Of a stretch of 45,711 nt of DNA, positions 1 to 7,146 are shown piece by piece. The position numbers and the translations under genes are program-made. Positions within the stretch are counted from its first letter, which is position 1. Every line of letters begins with the position of its first letter. A model generated the notes under the pieces. The model made no database searches, was not told the origin of the DNA, and saw only the letters and a program-made list of their open reading frames with translations. Source of the stretch: Gemmatimonadota bacterium (GTDB taxonomy: Bacteria > Gemmatimonadota > Gemmatimonadetes > Longimicrobiales > Gaopeijiaceae); NCBI GenBank assembly GCA_009844885.1, contig VYAQ01000001.1, positions 1 through 45,711 of the forward strand, given 5' to 3'.

Positions 1-366
1 GGCAGCTCGCTTCGCTAAGAACAGGCGTCCGCTTGCGAGATGGATACTGAACGACGAAACGGGCGTCAGACTAGCCCGTGGGCACGGCCGTCCGGGACCC
101 GGCGGCGGTCGCCGCCGATGCGGTGGCGCAGCACTCCGGCGACGCCGTTCAACGAGCCTCGTGAAGCGTGGTCGGCAGTGGGACGGTGAAGACCGACGCC
201 GAATCGTATGCGCACCGTCGATGGTCAAGGGCACCGATCCGGGCGCGGCGGAGTGCATCAACCCGGACTACTTGCGACTCCCCCCGGGTGTCTCGCCTCG
301 GTGCTCGTGCTCGCCTTCACGGGGCGGGAACACTCTCCCGCATCGAGTCAGATGTTCGACCGAATC
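1..366. other. No convincing gene; region downstream of mcrC
   Basis: I see no gene I can support here. Several short open frames exist on the plus strand between 160 and 530, but they overlap one another and the 3' end of mcrC, have arginine/serine-rich GC-shadow composition, and show no domain. A short open stretch from GTG at 78 to a stop near 165 could be a degraded gene end but is too short to call. More of the restriction locus may lie beyond the left edge. Confidence 0.5.
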
Positions 367-1443
367 TTACCTGCCGAGGCGAGGGAAACTGCTGGATGGA
401 GGATCGAGAATGGTCAGCATCTCTCGGTGGATCTCCCGCCAGTCACGGTTTAGGTCCACCGTGCGCGCCTGGATGGGGAAGCCTTCCAATCGGATGCCGG
501 CCCTAACGCGCTCGCCGGACTGCGCATAAAGCAAGATGCCCTCGTGTTGCGGGCCGACCGGACGGCGTGCCTGGCGGTTGCGGAGGTAGGCCAGCAGCTG
601 GTAGAGGTGCCCTGAGTTGAGCTTTCCGCCCGGTAGCACCGTCGTGTAGAACTTCGTGTCCAAGATGATCCGGCGCTGTCGGGACTTGGATGTGAGGATC
701 ACATCGGCCTGCATGCCCGGGATCAATGCGCGGTTCGTTTCGGTCGTCCCTTCCGTGCCGCTCCAAGAGATGCGTCGGCCGCGCACGGTAAAATCGCGCC
801 GCTCGCGCTTGTAGAAGCCGATGACGAAGTCCTCGAACAGCTTCCACATCCCCTTGCCTCGCCGGAAGTCCCAGAAGACCGACTGGCCCCTCCGTTCATC
901 GACCCCGAGGCCCTCGTGGATCAACCAGCATACCGACAAGAGGAACCGGTAGAGCCGTCGGTTGCCGCCCGCAAGCTGCACGCGGGTGAAGGCGCTACGC
1001 GTCAGCCGCAGCGACGATACGCCCGGCATCCTACGATAAGCGGATCGAACCGTACTTCGTACGTCAGGAGCTAGGTCGGTGTGAGACGTGTCTTGCAATA
1101 GCCTGCGCAGAGAAGCCCGCAGGATGCGGTTCCGGAGGATATCCGCCGACAGCTCCTCGAAGTCGCATGCCGCCCGCGCCCGCGCCTTAAGCGCCCGCTT
1201 GACGGTGTCGCCCACCACCAGCTTTCCACGTATCCCTGCCAGATCTTCGCGGCGCTCCAGATACCCGCGGTCCATTCCCCGGCGAACGAGGTGGTTGACG
1301 CCCCCGGCGAGCACCTTGCCGAGCAGGTCGTAGACCGTCGATAGGTCAGCCAGCGCCTCAAGGCGGGCCGTGTCGCGCTCTTGAACGTGACCCCACGCAT
1401 AGCAGAGCATGTAGTAGATGTTGAGGATGGGAATGCTCGTCAT
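367..1443 (-). CDS. mcrC: McrC-like nuclease subunit of a modification-dependent restriction system
   Basis: This is the predicted nuclease partner of the McrB-type GTPase encoded immediately upstream. McrC proteins stimulate McrB GTP hydrolysis and cut DNA at modified cytosines (family knowledge). From ATG 1443 the product is about 358 aa. It opens with the typical IPILNIYYMLCYAW segment (McrC proteins usually begin with a very similar NIYYML-YAW string), and its C-terminal third carries a PD-(D/E)XK nuclease core: MQADVIL, then IILDTKFY, followed by a QLLAYL helix. I chose ATG 1443 because it has GGAAG six bases upstream and gives the usual N-terminus. An ATG at 1509 would overlap mcrB by 14 bases but lacks a ribosome site. 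It is probably co-transcribed with mcrB. Confidence 0.88.
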   Translation of the reverse strand: MTSIPILNIYYMLCYAWGHVQERDTARLEALADLSTVYDLLGKVLAGGVNHLVRRGMDRGYLERREDLAGIRGKLVVGDTVKRALKARARAACDFEELSADILRNRILRASLRRLLQDTSHTDLAPDVRSTVRSAYRRMPGVSSLRLTRSAFTRVQLAGGNRRLYRFLLSVCWLIHEGLGVDERRGQSVFWDFRRGKGMWKLFEDFVIGFYKRERRDFTVRGRRISWSGTEGTTETNRALIPGMQADVILTSKSRQRRIILDTKFYTTVLPGGKLNSGHLYQLLAYLRNRQARRPVGPQHEGILLYAQSGERVRAGIRLEGFPIQARTVDLNRDWREIHREMLTILDPPSSSFPRLGR

Positions 1444-1495
1444 GGCCGCTTCCGACCCCGTGGCGGGCTCCCTGTTGCCCCTGACCCGCTTGGGA

Positions 1496-3721
1496 TCATC
1501 CACCGTCATTCGGCTTGGAGTTTTCCTTCAGCCGGTCCAGCGCGCTGTCGATCTTTTCCTGAGAGTCGAACCAGTACTCCGCGAGTAGCGGCTCAATCTG
1601 CGTGTCCACCACGGCTTGGTACCAAGTCTCATCGCGGGTGGCGTCCTTGTCGGTGGGCACGAAATAGCTATGCCCAACCCGAAAGCCGCGGCCCAGTTCG
1701 GGATCATTCGCGATCTCCTCATTGAGTTCGGCCATGCGTTCGATGATCCGGGTCACGAGTTCGCCAGTGACGCCCTGACCTTCGAGAAAATCCCGGAACG
1801 CCTTCTTCCCGTGTTCGGTGCCGTAGGCCGGGTTGAGAGTCGCGAAGGCAAACCTCCGGCGGAGAGCGTAGTCCACCAGAGCCAGCGACCGGTCGGCGGT
1901 ATTCATCATCCCCAGGATGTAGACGTTGTCGGGAATGTAGAACCGTTCGTCCGACGGGTCGGCGTAGGTCAGCGAAACAGCATACTCCTCGCTGCGCTTG
2001 TCGGCTTCGATCAGCATGAGGAGTTCGCCGAAGATGCGTGACAGGTTGCCCCGGTTGATCTCGTCGATGATGAAGACGTGCGGAATCTCGGGGTCCCGCC
2101 GCGCTCGCTCGCAGAAGCGGTGGAAGACCCCGTCCCTCAGTTTGAATCCGCCGCTCTCGGTGGGTCGGTATCCCTGGACGAAGTCCTCGTAAGCGTAGGA
2201 CTGGTGGAACTGCACCATCTCAATGGGTGCCGAATCCTTGCGTTCGATCAGGCACCACGCGATGCGGTGTGCCATGAAAGTCTTCCCGGTGCCGGGAGGA
2301 CCCTGGAGGATGAGGTTTCGGCGGGTCCTCATGAGGTGGAGAAATCGCTCGAAGTCGCGACACGGGATAAAGAGGTCCTTACAGGCTTCGGTGGATGTGT
2401 AGCCATCGGACTCCGGATGAGCCCCCTCGCCGTTCGGCAGGGGAACTGGATGACCGATGAGCCACAGGTACAGCCGCGCCCAATGTCGATACCGGGAGAA
2501 ACCGGTCAGCCGCTTCTTGGCCCAGTCGCCGCCCCAGTAGGGTTGCAACGGCATCTCCTGCTTGCAGGGATGCCATTCCACGGCTCGGGTATGAACACGA
2601 AACCCGCTCGCGCCGGGATCGTAGCGGTACTCGCCGGTAATCCGGCCCCAGCCGAGCAGGTAGCTTCCTCCCTTCCGGGTCGCGATCACGAGGTCCCCGA
2701 CTTCCATCCCGTTCGCGAAATCCCGCAGGAATCTGACCCTGTTGGACGGGTTCTCGCCGAAGCCTCGGCCGACCAAATCCTGCTTGATCTCATCCGAGGA
2801 CCTCCGCAGATCGCTGACGTTGTCCCAACCTATCGACGCGATCCCGTCCTCGACGACGCCGGGCCACATGCGCTCTCCGGACACGTTCATGTTCATCAAC
2901 CACCAGTCCCGGTTCCCAAACCGGTCCCGGAACCACGAGTCGGCCTTCTCGTCATCCCAGAACTCGCGGTACGGTGGGTGGTAGAAGTGGACCTCCCGGT
3001 CATCGGACACGGCTTCCAAAGCGCGCCGGATGTCGAGAATCGATTTGTCGATGGCGACCCGTGGCCTATCGTCGTCGCCAGCGTGCGTGTCGCCGAGGCG
3101 GATGATCTTCTTCTTGTGTCCGCCCGAAACGATCGGCTCGAACTTCTCCGGGAAGAGCAGGAAGAGCATGGCGTGCCGGAACATGCTGCCCTGGGCGAAC
3201 TCGGTATCGTCCAACCACGATGCGAAGTCCCAAGGACTTTCCAGAAGGGATTCACGGTTGTTTCGCTCCAGCGAACTCCATTTGGCCATGCGGTCCGCAA
3301 AGAATAGGATCTCCGTCCGGACCCTCATGTGGTATCCTTGGCCCGCGTGGACCACGCCCGCTCCGAGCAGCGTGTCGCTCAGCAGCGCATGATCTTCCTC
3401 AAACGCTCTCCCCGATCTCTTCCACCAGTAGCCGATATCCTCTCGCTTCTTCGCTGGACCCATGTTTTTCCGGTGCTGGATCAAGCGGTATACCCATACC
3501 ATTTCGGAACGAAGGCATTTGGCGTCCGCCGAGGCGCGTTCCAGCCCACTGCGAACGTCGTCCACCGACTGGGCTTCGGCGTGAACCTTTCGCACTTCCT
3601 GGAAGATTGGTCCAGTCCATAAGGGCCGGTTCGCGAATAGCGACTTCTCGCCCACGAGGCACCGCTGCTTCCAGCGTTCGGCGGCGGCCAAGATGGGCTC
3701 AGCGTCTTGGAAACGGCTCAA
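1496..3721 (-). CDS. mcrB: McrB-like AAA+ GTPase with EVE-like modified-base reader
   Basis: Predicted motor and sensor subunit of a type IV restriction system, about 741 aa. The C-terminal AAA+ domain has Walker A GPPGTGKT (residues about 474-481), Walker B FIIDEINRGN (D553-E554) and the MMNTADRSLALVDYALRRRF sensor/arginine-finger block (NTAD being the McrB GTPase signature). The middle of the protein, starting at WWLMNMNV and running through ASIGWDNVSDL, GDLVIATRKGGSYLLGWG and the R-AVEW strand, resembles the EVE/YTH-type domain that reads modified bases in McrB homologues. The N-terminal 230 residues are not recognised. Only TTG starts are available; TTG 3721 has GGGAG seven bases upstream, while TTG 3727 is too close to it. 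mcrC follows in the same direction. Confidence 0.88.
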   Translation of the reverse strand: MSRFQDAEPILAAAERWKQRCLVGEKSLFANRPLWTGPIFQEVRKVHAEAQSVDDVRSGLERASADAKCLRSEMVWVYRLIQHRKNMGPAKKREDIGYWWKRSGRAFEEDHALLSDTLLGAGVVHAGQGYHMRVRTEILFFADRMAKWSSLERNNRESLLESPWDFASWLDDTEFAQGSMFRHAMLFLLFPEKFEPIVSGGHKKKIIRLGDTHAGDDDRPRVAIDKSILDIRRALEAVSDDREVHFYHPPYREFWDDEKADSWFRDRFGNRDWWLMNMNVSGERMWPGVVEDGIASIGWDNVSDLRRSSDEIKQDLVGRGFGENPSNRVRFLRDFANGMEVGDLVIATRKGGSYLLGWGRITGEYRYDPGASGFRVHTRAVEWHPCKQEMPLQPYWGGDWAKKRLTGFSRYRHWARLYLWLIGHPVPLPNGEGAHPESDGYTSTEACKDLFIPCRDFERFLHLMRTRRNLILQGPPGTGKTFMAHRIAWCLIERKDSAPIEMVQFHQSYAYEDFVQGYRPTESGGFKLRDGVFHRFCERARRDPEIPHVFIIDEINRGNLSRIFGELLMLIEADKRSEEYAVSLTYADPSDERFYIPDNVYILGMMNTADRSLALVDYALRRRFAFATLNPAYGTEHGKKAFRDFLEGQGVTGELVTRIIERMAELNEEIANDPELGRGFRVGHSYFVPTDKDATRDETWYQAVVDTQIEPLLAEYWFDSQEKIDSALDRLKENSKPNDGG

Positions 3722-3779
3722 TGGCAAGCTCCCGTCAGCCTTGGAATCGGAGTGCTCGGATGCGAGATAGCGGTGGGAA

Positions 3780-3809
3780 ACGATAAGGCGATTGCTGGCT
3801 TGCGATCAA
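3780..3809 (-). promoter_or_regulatory. Candidate sigma-70-like promoter of mcrBC
   Basis: On the minus strand, TTGATC (3809-3804) and TATCGT (3785-3780) lie 18 bases apart, about 60 bases upstream of the mcrB TTG start. The hexamers match the bacterial consensus only moderately. No operator is evident. Confidence 0.3.
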
Positions 3810-4067
3810 CCGGATCGTGTCTATCGAAGGAGCCAGCCCCCCTTTTCCCTCAGTAAGTCTGTGCCACGCCTCCGAGCCCAGGGACACAGCGTCCTAGAGG
3901 CTTGAAGAGGCCGCAGTGGAAAGGGCCGTGAGGGAAAGCGATTCCCGCGAATTGAGGCGATTTCCCCGCCGTTTTCGGCCAACGGGAGCCGATGAGATTC
4001 AAGGGCAGAGAACGCAGATCGTGCAGCCCTGTATGTAGTTAGACGATCCTCTGCCCGGATTCTGGCC
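3810..4067. other. Intergenic stretch between mcrB and the STN gene
   Basis: Together with the mcrB leader this gap is about 345 bases. A 91-codon open frame on the minus strand (4096 to 3821) overlaps the end of the STN gene, lacks a ribosome site and resembles no family, so I do not call it. The stretch is where the rest of a TonB receptor would be expected after the STN domain. No receptor plug or barrel sequence is recognisable in any frame, so if a receptor was lost, the loss was clean. Confidence 0.5.
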
Positions 4068-4508
4068 TCAGCTGCTCCGCCCGTCGGGCGGGGCAAGGTC
4101 GCTGCCGGCCCTGGGGACCACGACCACCTGGGAGCCGAGTTCGACGTAGCCGAGGTCCGTATCGGCCAGGAGCCGGTCGAGGGCGCGCGCCAGGTTCAGC
4201 GTCGTGCAGTCGCAGTTGACGCGGAGGTCGCCGGGTAGAAGACTCGGGCTGAAGGCGATCTGGACGTTCGACTGCTCGGCGAGCCGCGCGAGGGCCTCCG
4301 CCAGCGGCGCCTGCTCGATGGAGAGCATGGAGATGGTCGCCAGCAGGGTGCCGGGCGCGGGGTCCACGCCGGTTTCGCCCCGGAGCGCGGCCAGCACCTG
4401 GCTGTCCTGCGCGGAGAGCGCTGCGGGGAGCAGGACGGTGGCGGCGAGCGACCGCCCGATTATCCGTGCGCCCCGCAGGAATCGGGTGCCCCGCCGTCGC
4501 GGGCTCAC
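4068..4508 (-). CDS. STN-domain-only exported protein (truncated TonB-receptor N-terminus)
   Basis: The product is about 146 aa: a signal peptide (basic N-region, SLAATVLLPAALSAQ) followed by one secretin/TonB short N-terminal (STN) domain, ending just after VVVPRAG. The STN domain closely matches that of the full receptor encoded at 8142-10853, including NVQIAFS, SLLP, CDCTTL, LADTDLGY and ELGSQVVVVPRAG, and the DNA is also similar. The receptor continues into a carboxypeptidase-like domain, plug and barrel; here the frame stops within 15 codons. The GTG start at 4508 overlaps the FecR stop (GTGA), so translation is coupled. A 15-base palindrome (CCGCCCG-T-CGGGCGG, 4077-4091) lies in the last codons. 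It is either a functional periplasmic STN signalling protein or a deletion remnant of a receptor gene. Confidence 0.75.
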   Translation of the reverse strand: MSPRRRGTRFLRGARIIGRSLAATVLLPAALSAQDSQVLAALRGETGVDPAPGTLLATISMLSIEQAPLAEALARLAEQSNVQIAFSPSLLPGDLRVNCDCTTLNLARALDRLLADTDLGYVELGSQVVVVPRAGSDLAPPDGRSS

Positions 4509-5572
4509 GAGGCCGCTCCGCGATCGGCGGACTCGATCCTCACAACCCCTGCATCGATGCTGCAGCGGGCGTCGATCACGCTGCACACGACCGTCATGAC
4601 TTCCGACAGCGATTTCGAGTCGAACCACATGGTGAGCGTCTGGTTCGTGAGCCTGTCGTCGCTGACCACCACATCGGTGCCGTAGCGTGCTTCGACCTCT
4701 TCCATCGCCACGCCCAGCGGGGTGTCGTGGAAGATCAGGAAGCCGTCCAGCCAGTCGGCCATGCTCCCGGTGGGCGCGGCCGCCGCGACCGGCTCGGGCA
4801 GCCCGCGCAGCAGCCTCGTGGCCTGGCCCGCGCCGACCTGCACTTCATGGTCCGGACCGGCGAGAGCGACGCGGCCCTCGATGACCGCGACGGACAGCTC
4901 TGCCGCATCCACGGCCAGATGGAAGCGCGTCCCGAGCACCTGGGCCGTCCCGGCATCCGTCACCACGCGAAACGGCCGGGCCGGGTCGCTGGTAACGGCG
5001 AAGAAGGCCTCGCCGTCGAGCGTCACCTCGCGAGCGGCTCCCTCCGGGAAGTTCGTGGGCCAGGCCGTGGCCAGGCGGCTGTCGGGGCCGAGGCGGATCA
5101 CGCTGCCGTCACCGAGCCGCACCATCTCGGTCTCGCCGGGGCCGGTCGTGAATTCACGGGTCGCGGCCGTCGTGCCCGCGGGGCCGCTGTCGCGGCCCAA
5201 ACCGGCGATGACTTGCCATACTCCCACGCCCACCACCGCGACCACCGCCGCGGCTACCAGGTCGAACCGGCCACGCCGCGGGCGCAGGACCCTGAGCTGC
5301 CGCCCGAACCGCGCCACGCCCGGCCCCGCCGCGCCGGCCTGCCGCGCCTCCGCCCTCCAGATCACGTCCTCTGCGGCCGGCGCCGCGCCGGGCACGATGC
5401 GGCGGTCCGCGATGCGGCCCGCCTCGACGACGCGGCCCAACTCGGCCAGGGTGCGTTGGCGTTCCGGCCGGCTGCTCGCCCCTTCGTCGTCTGCCCCCAG
5501 CCACTTGTCGACCGCCGTGTCTTCCTCTTCCGTGGTCTGCTTGCGCAGATGCCGGAGCAACAATTCGTCCAT
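4505..5572 (-). CDS. FecR-family anti-sigma/signal-transducing membrane protein
   Basis: Inner-membrane regulator that, in FecI/FecR systems, relays a signal from a receptor STN domain to the ECF sigma factor. From ATG 5572 it is about 355 aa. An N-terminal cytoplasmic segment (MDELLLRHLRKQTTEEE through a helical region) is followed by one membrane helix (FDLVAAAVVAVVGVGVWQVIAG). A periplasmic FecR domain follows (GETEMVRLGDGSVIRLGPDSRL, REVTLDGEAFFAVTSDPARPFRVVT, VLGTRFHL), then a C-terminal STN-like/DUF4974-type segment (FLIFHDTPLGVAMEEVEARYGTDV). ATG 5572 has GGGAGG upstream; ATG 5590 overlaps the sigma stop but has a weaker site. A longer open frame reaching 6259 is only shadow over the sigma gene. 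Confidence 0.88.
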   Translation of the reverse strand: MDELLLRHLRKQTTEEEDTAVDKWLGADDEGASSRPERQRTLAELGRVVEAGRIADRRIVPGAAPAAEDVIWRAEARQAGAAGPGVARFGRQLRVLRPRRGRFDLVAAAVVAVVGVGVWQVIAGLGRDSGPAGTTAATREFTTGPGETEMVRLGDGSVIRLGPDSRLATAWPTNFPEGAAREVTLDGEAFFAVTSDPARPFRVVTDAGTAQVLGTRFHLAVDAAELSVAVIEGRVALAGPDHEVQVGAGQATRLLRGLPEPVAAAAPTGSMADWLDGFLIFHDTPLGVAMEEVEARYGTDVVVSDDRLTNQTLTMWFDSKSLSEVMTVVCSVIDARCSIDAGVVRIESADRGAAS

Positions 5573-5586
5573 TCGGTCCTCCCTGG

Positions 5587-6222
5587 TCATCCTGACTCGC
5601 CCTGGTCGCCCCGAGTCGCACTGACCGCCTGCCGCACCCTTCGCAAAGCGGCGCTCATCTGGTTCGCCACCGTCTGCGCCGAGATGTCCAGCACCGACGC
5701 GGCCTCCGCGTGGCTGAGCCCCCGCTGGAAGACGAGCTCGAACACATCGCGCCGGCGCCGCGGCAACGATGCGACGGCGGCCTCGAACGCATCCGCCAGC
5801 ACCTTTGCGTCGAACTCCTCGGCGGGTGTCGCGGGCCGCGGAGCGTCGCGGTGCTGTTGGCCTTCCGCCCACCGCCGCCGCACGCCCTGCTTCCGCTTCT
5901 CGTCGATCACGAGGTGCCGCACGATCCGGTACAGGTACGCGCGCGCGGAGCCCCGCGGCCGCCAACCCCGCCTCCGTTCCCACACTTGGATGAACGCTTC
6001 CTGAACGACATCGCGGGCAAGGTCCACGTCGCCCAACTGCCGCGCCGCATAGCGCACGAGGTCCTCCCAGCAGAGGTCCATGAGGCGACCGAGCGCCCGG
6101 GACGACCCGCCCCTTATCGCGGCCATGAGGCCATCGAGCCGGGCGTCGCCGGTGGCCAGCCGTTCGTCTTCTGTGGCCGGCCGGGGGTCGTCGGTTTCTC
6201 GCATCAGTTGCAGGCTTTGCAT
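5587..6222 (-). CDS. ECF RNA polymerase sigma factor, FecI-like
   Basis: Sigma-70 family extracytoplasmic-function factor of about 211 aa from ATG 6222. Region 2 is visible as LARDVVQEAFIQVWERR and YLYRIVRHLVIDEKRK. Region 4 is AVASLPRRRRDVFELVFQRGLSHAEAASVLDISAQTVANQM, a helix-turn-helix. It heads a three-gene minus-strand cluster (sigma, FecR, STN protein) with stop/start overlaps. The frame remains open to 6327, but the conserved leader element at 6230-6292 lies in that extension and is shared with a different gene, so translation probably begins after it. Its likely targets are its own promoter and the TonB receptor promoter at 10866-10928 (inference). Confidence 0.88.
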   Translation of the reverse strand: MQSLQLMRETDDPRPATEDERLATGDARLDGLMAAIRGGSSRALGRLMDLCWEDLVRYAARQLGDVDLARDVVQEAFIQVWERRRGWRPRGSARAYLYRIVRHLVIDEKRKQGVRRRWAEGQQHRDAPRPATPAEEFDAKVLADAFEAAVASLPRRRRDVFELVFQRGLSHAEAASVLDISAQTVANQMSAALRRVRQAVSATRGDQGESG

Positions 6223-6229
6223 CGACTCC

Positions 6230-6292
6230 GCATTCGGTCTCGTCCTGACACTTACACAAAGGAAGCGGATGAGGGGCGCCGTACTACCATGG
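6230..6292 (-). promoter_or_regulatory. Conserved 63-nt leader/promoter element, copy 1 (sigma gene)
   Basis: This stretch aligns without gaps to 10866-10928, with 48 of 63 positions identical by my count. On the minus strand the conserved parts are CCATGGTAGT, GCGC, ATCCGCTTC, then TTG-Y-GTAAG and AGACCGA. It ends 8 bases before the sigma start codon. Its reading frame relative to the downstream gene differs between the two copies, so it is conserved as DNA or RNA rather than as protein. Probably a shared promoter and 5' leader. Confidence 0.65.
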
Positions 6293-6333
6293 ACGGGCCA
6301 CAGACAGGTCTTGGCGGACATGGACAATAAGCA

Positions 6334-6365
6334 TTATCATGATTCATGAAATATTCTAATGATAA
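6334..6365 (+). promoter_or_regulatory. AT-rich palindromic operator over the vapB-type start
   Basis: A sharp AT-rich patch in GC-rich surroundings. It contains two overlapping perfect palindromes, ATCATGAT (6336-6343) and TTCATGAA (6343-6350, which includes the start codon), enclosed by an inverted repeat TTATCAT (6334-6340) / ATGATAA (6359-6365). RHH antitoxins commonly bind such repeats to repress their own operon, so this is a likely autoregulatory operator. Confidence 0.55.
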
Positions 6366-6675
6366 GTCGGCCGGGCGGCGTGTCGCGGAGCCCGTCCAGG
6401 TCTACCTGCGCCCGCCCGAACGGGATCGCCTGGAACGGCTGACAGCGAAGCTCGACACGACCAAATCCGATGTTCTGCGACGGGGCCTGGAGGCTCTGGA
6501 AGGTCAGTTGTCGGATCCGGAGCGCCACCCGGTGCTGGGAATCATCGGGATGGTGTCGACGGCCCACGCCCCGGGGATCGACGTCGCGCGGTCGCATGAC
6601 GAGTACCTGGCGGCCATGGAGGCGGCTTCCTGGTCCAGTCGGCGGCGCGTGCGCGGCGGGCGCGGTTCGGAGTGA
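6346..6675 (+). CDS. Ribbon-helix-helix antitoxin (VapB-type)
   Basis: A 109-aa protein with a ribbon-helix-helix signature near its N-terminus: PVQVYLRPPERDRLERLTAKLDTTKSDVLRRGLEAL. This is a beta strand followed by two helices, as in CopG/Arc-type antitoxins. The C-terminal half lacks a recognisable fold and probably neutralises the PIN toxin encoded next. The stop overlaps the toxin start by 4 bases (GTGA at 6672-6675), so the two are translationally coupled. The start codon lies inside the palindromic operator and has no clear Shine-Dalgarno site, which suggests a short or nearly leaderless transcript. Confidence 0.82.
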   Translation: MKYSNDKSAGRRVAEPVQVYLRPPERDRLERLTAKLDTTKSDVLRRGLEALEGQLSDPERHPVLGIIGMVSTAHAPGIDVARSHDEYLAAMEAASWSSRRRVRGGRGSE

Positions 6676-7088
6676 AGGGCCTCTTCATGGACACCAGCGC
6701 GTGGTACCCCCTCGCCGACCGCGGTCATCCGGATCATGCCGAGCTGGCCCGAACTCTGCGGGAGCGTGTGCGCCGCGGCGCGCGGATCGTGACCACCAAT
6801 GTCGTCGTGGGCGAGACTCACGCTCTGCTGCTTCGTCGTGCGGGACGGGCGGCCGCGCTCGCCTTCGTGGAAGCGGTCCGCCGGCCACCGAACCGGGTCG
6901 AGTACATCACCGCTGAGCGCGAGGAGGAAGCGATCGGCCGGTGGCTCGAGCGGTTCGCCGATCAGCGGTTCTCCCTCGTCGATGCCTGCAGCTTCGCGGT
7001 GATGAGCGAGCTGGGCATCCGGGAGGCGCTGACCCTCGACCGCCACTTTGCGGTTGCGGGTTTCGTGGTTTTGCCGGCGCAGGGCTGA
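6672..7088 (+). CDS. vapC: PIN-domain ribonuclease toxin (VapC-type)
   Basis: A 138-aa PIN-domain protein. The four acidic residues expected for the Mg-dependent RNase site are present: D7 in MDTSAWY, E48 in VVVGETHALL, D104 in SLVDACSFAVM and D123 in LTLDRHF. Length and order match VapC toxins, which cut specific tRNAs or rRNA. The GTG start overlaps the antitoxin stop. The pair lies between the sigma cluster and the convergent TonB-receptor locus and may be a mobile or stabilising insertion there. Confidence 0.9.
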   Translation: MKGLFMDTSAWYPLADRGHPDHAELARTLRERVRRGARIVTTNVVVGETHALLLRRAGRAAALAFVEAVRRPPNRVEYITAEREEEAIGRWLERFADQRFSLVDACSFAVMSELGIREALTLDRHFAVAGFVVLPAQG

Positions 7089-7106
7089 GCCCTCCCGAGA
7101 AGGAGG
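7081..7106. terminator. Inverted repeats between convergent vapC and lipoprotein gene
   Basis: Two short palindromes follow each other: AGGGCT-G-AGCCCT (7081-7093, covering the vapC stop) and CCTCC/GGAGG with a 6-base loop (7091-7106). There is no T-tract. They may end transcription from either side, but this is weak evidence. Confidence 0.3.
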
Positions 7107-7146
7107 CAGATCCGCGGGGTGAAGAAGTAACCGCGCGTCAGCGACC

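Noticed and set aside
3821-4096. A 91-codon open frame between mcrB and the STN gene
   Set aside because: It overlaps the STN gene end, lacks a ribosome site and resembles no family.
4505-6259. A 584-codon open frame on the minus strand extending the FecR frame through the sigma gene
   Set aside because: The upstream half is antisense-like, arginine- and glycine-rich shadow of the sigma coding sequence; FecR homology begins only at 5590/5572.
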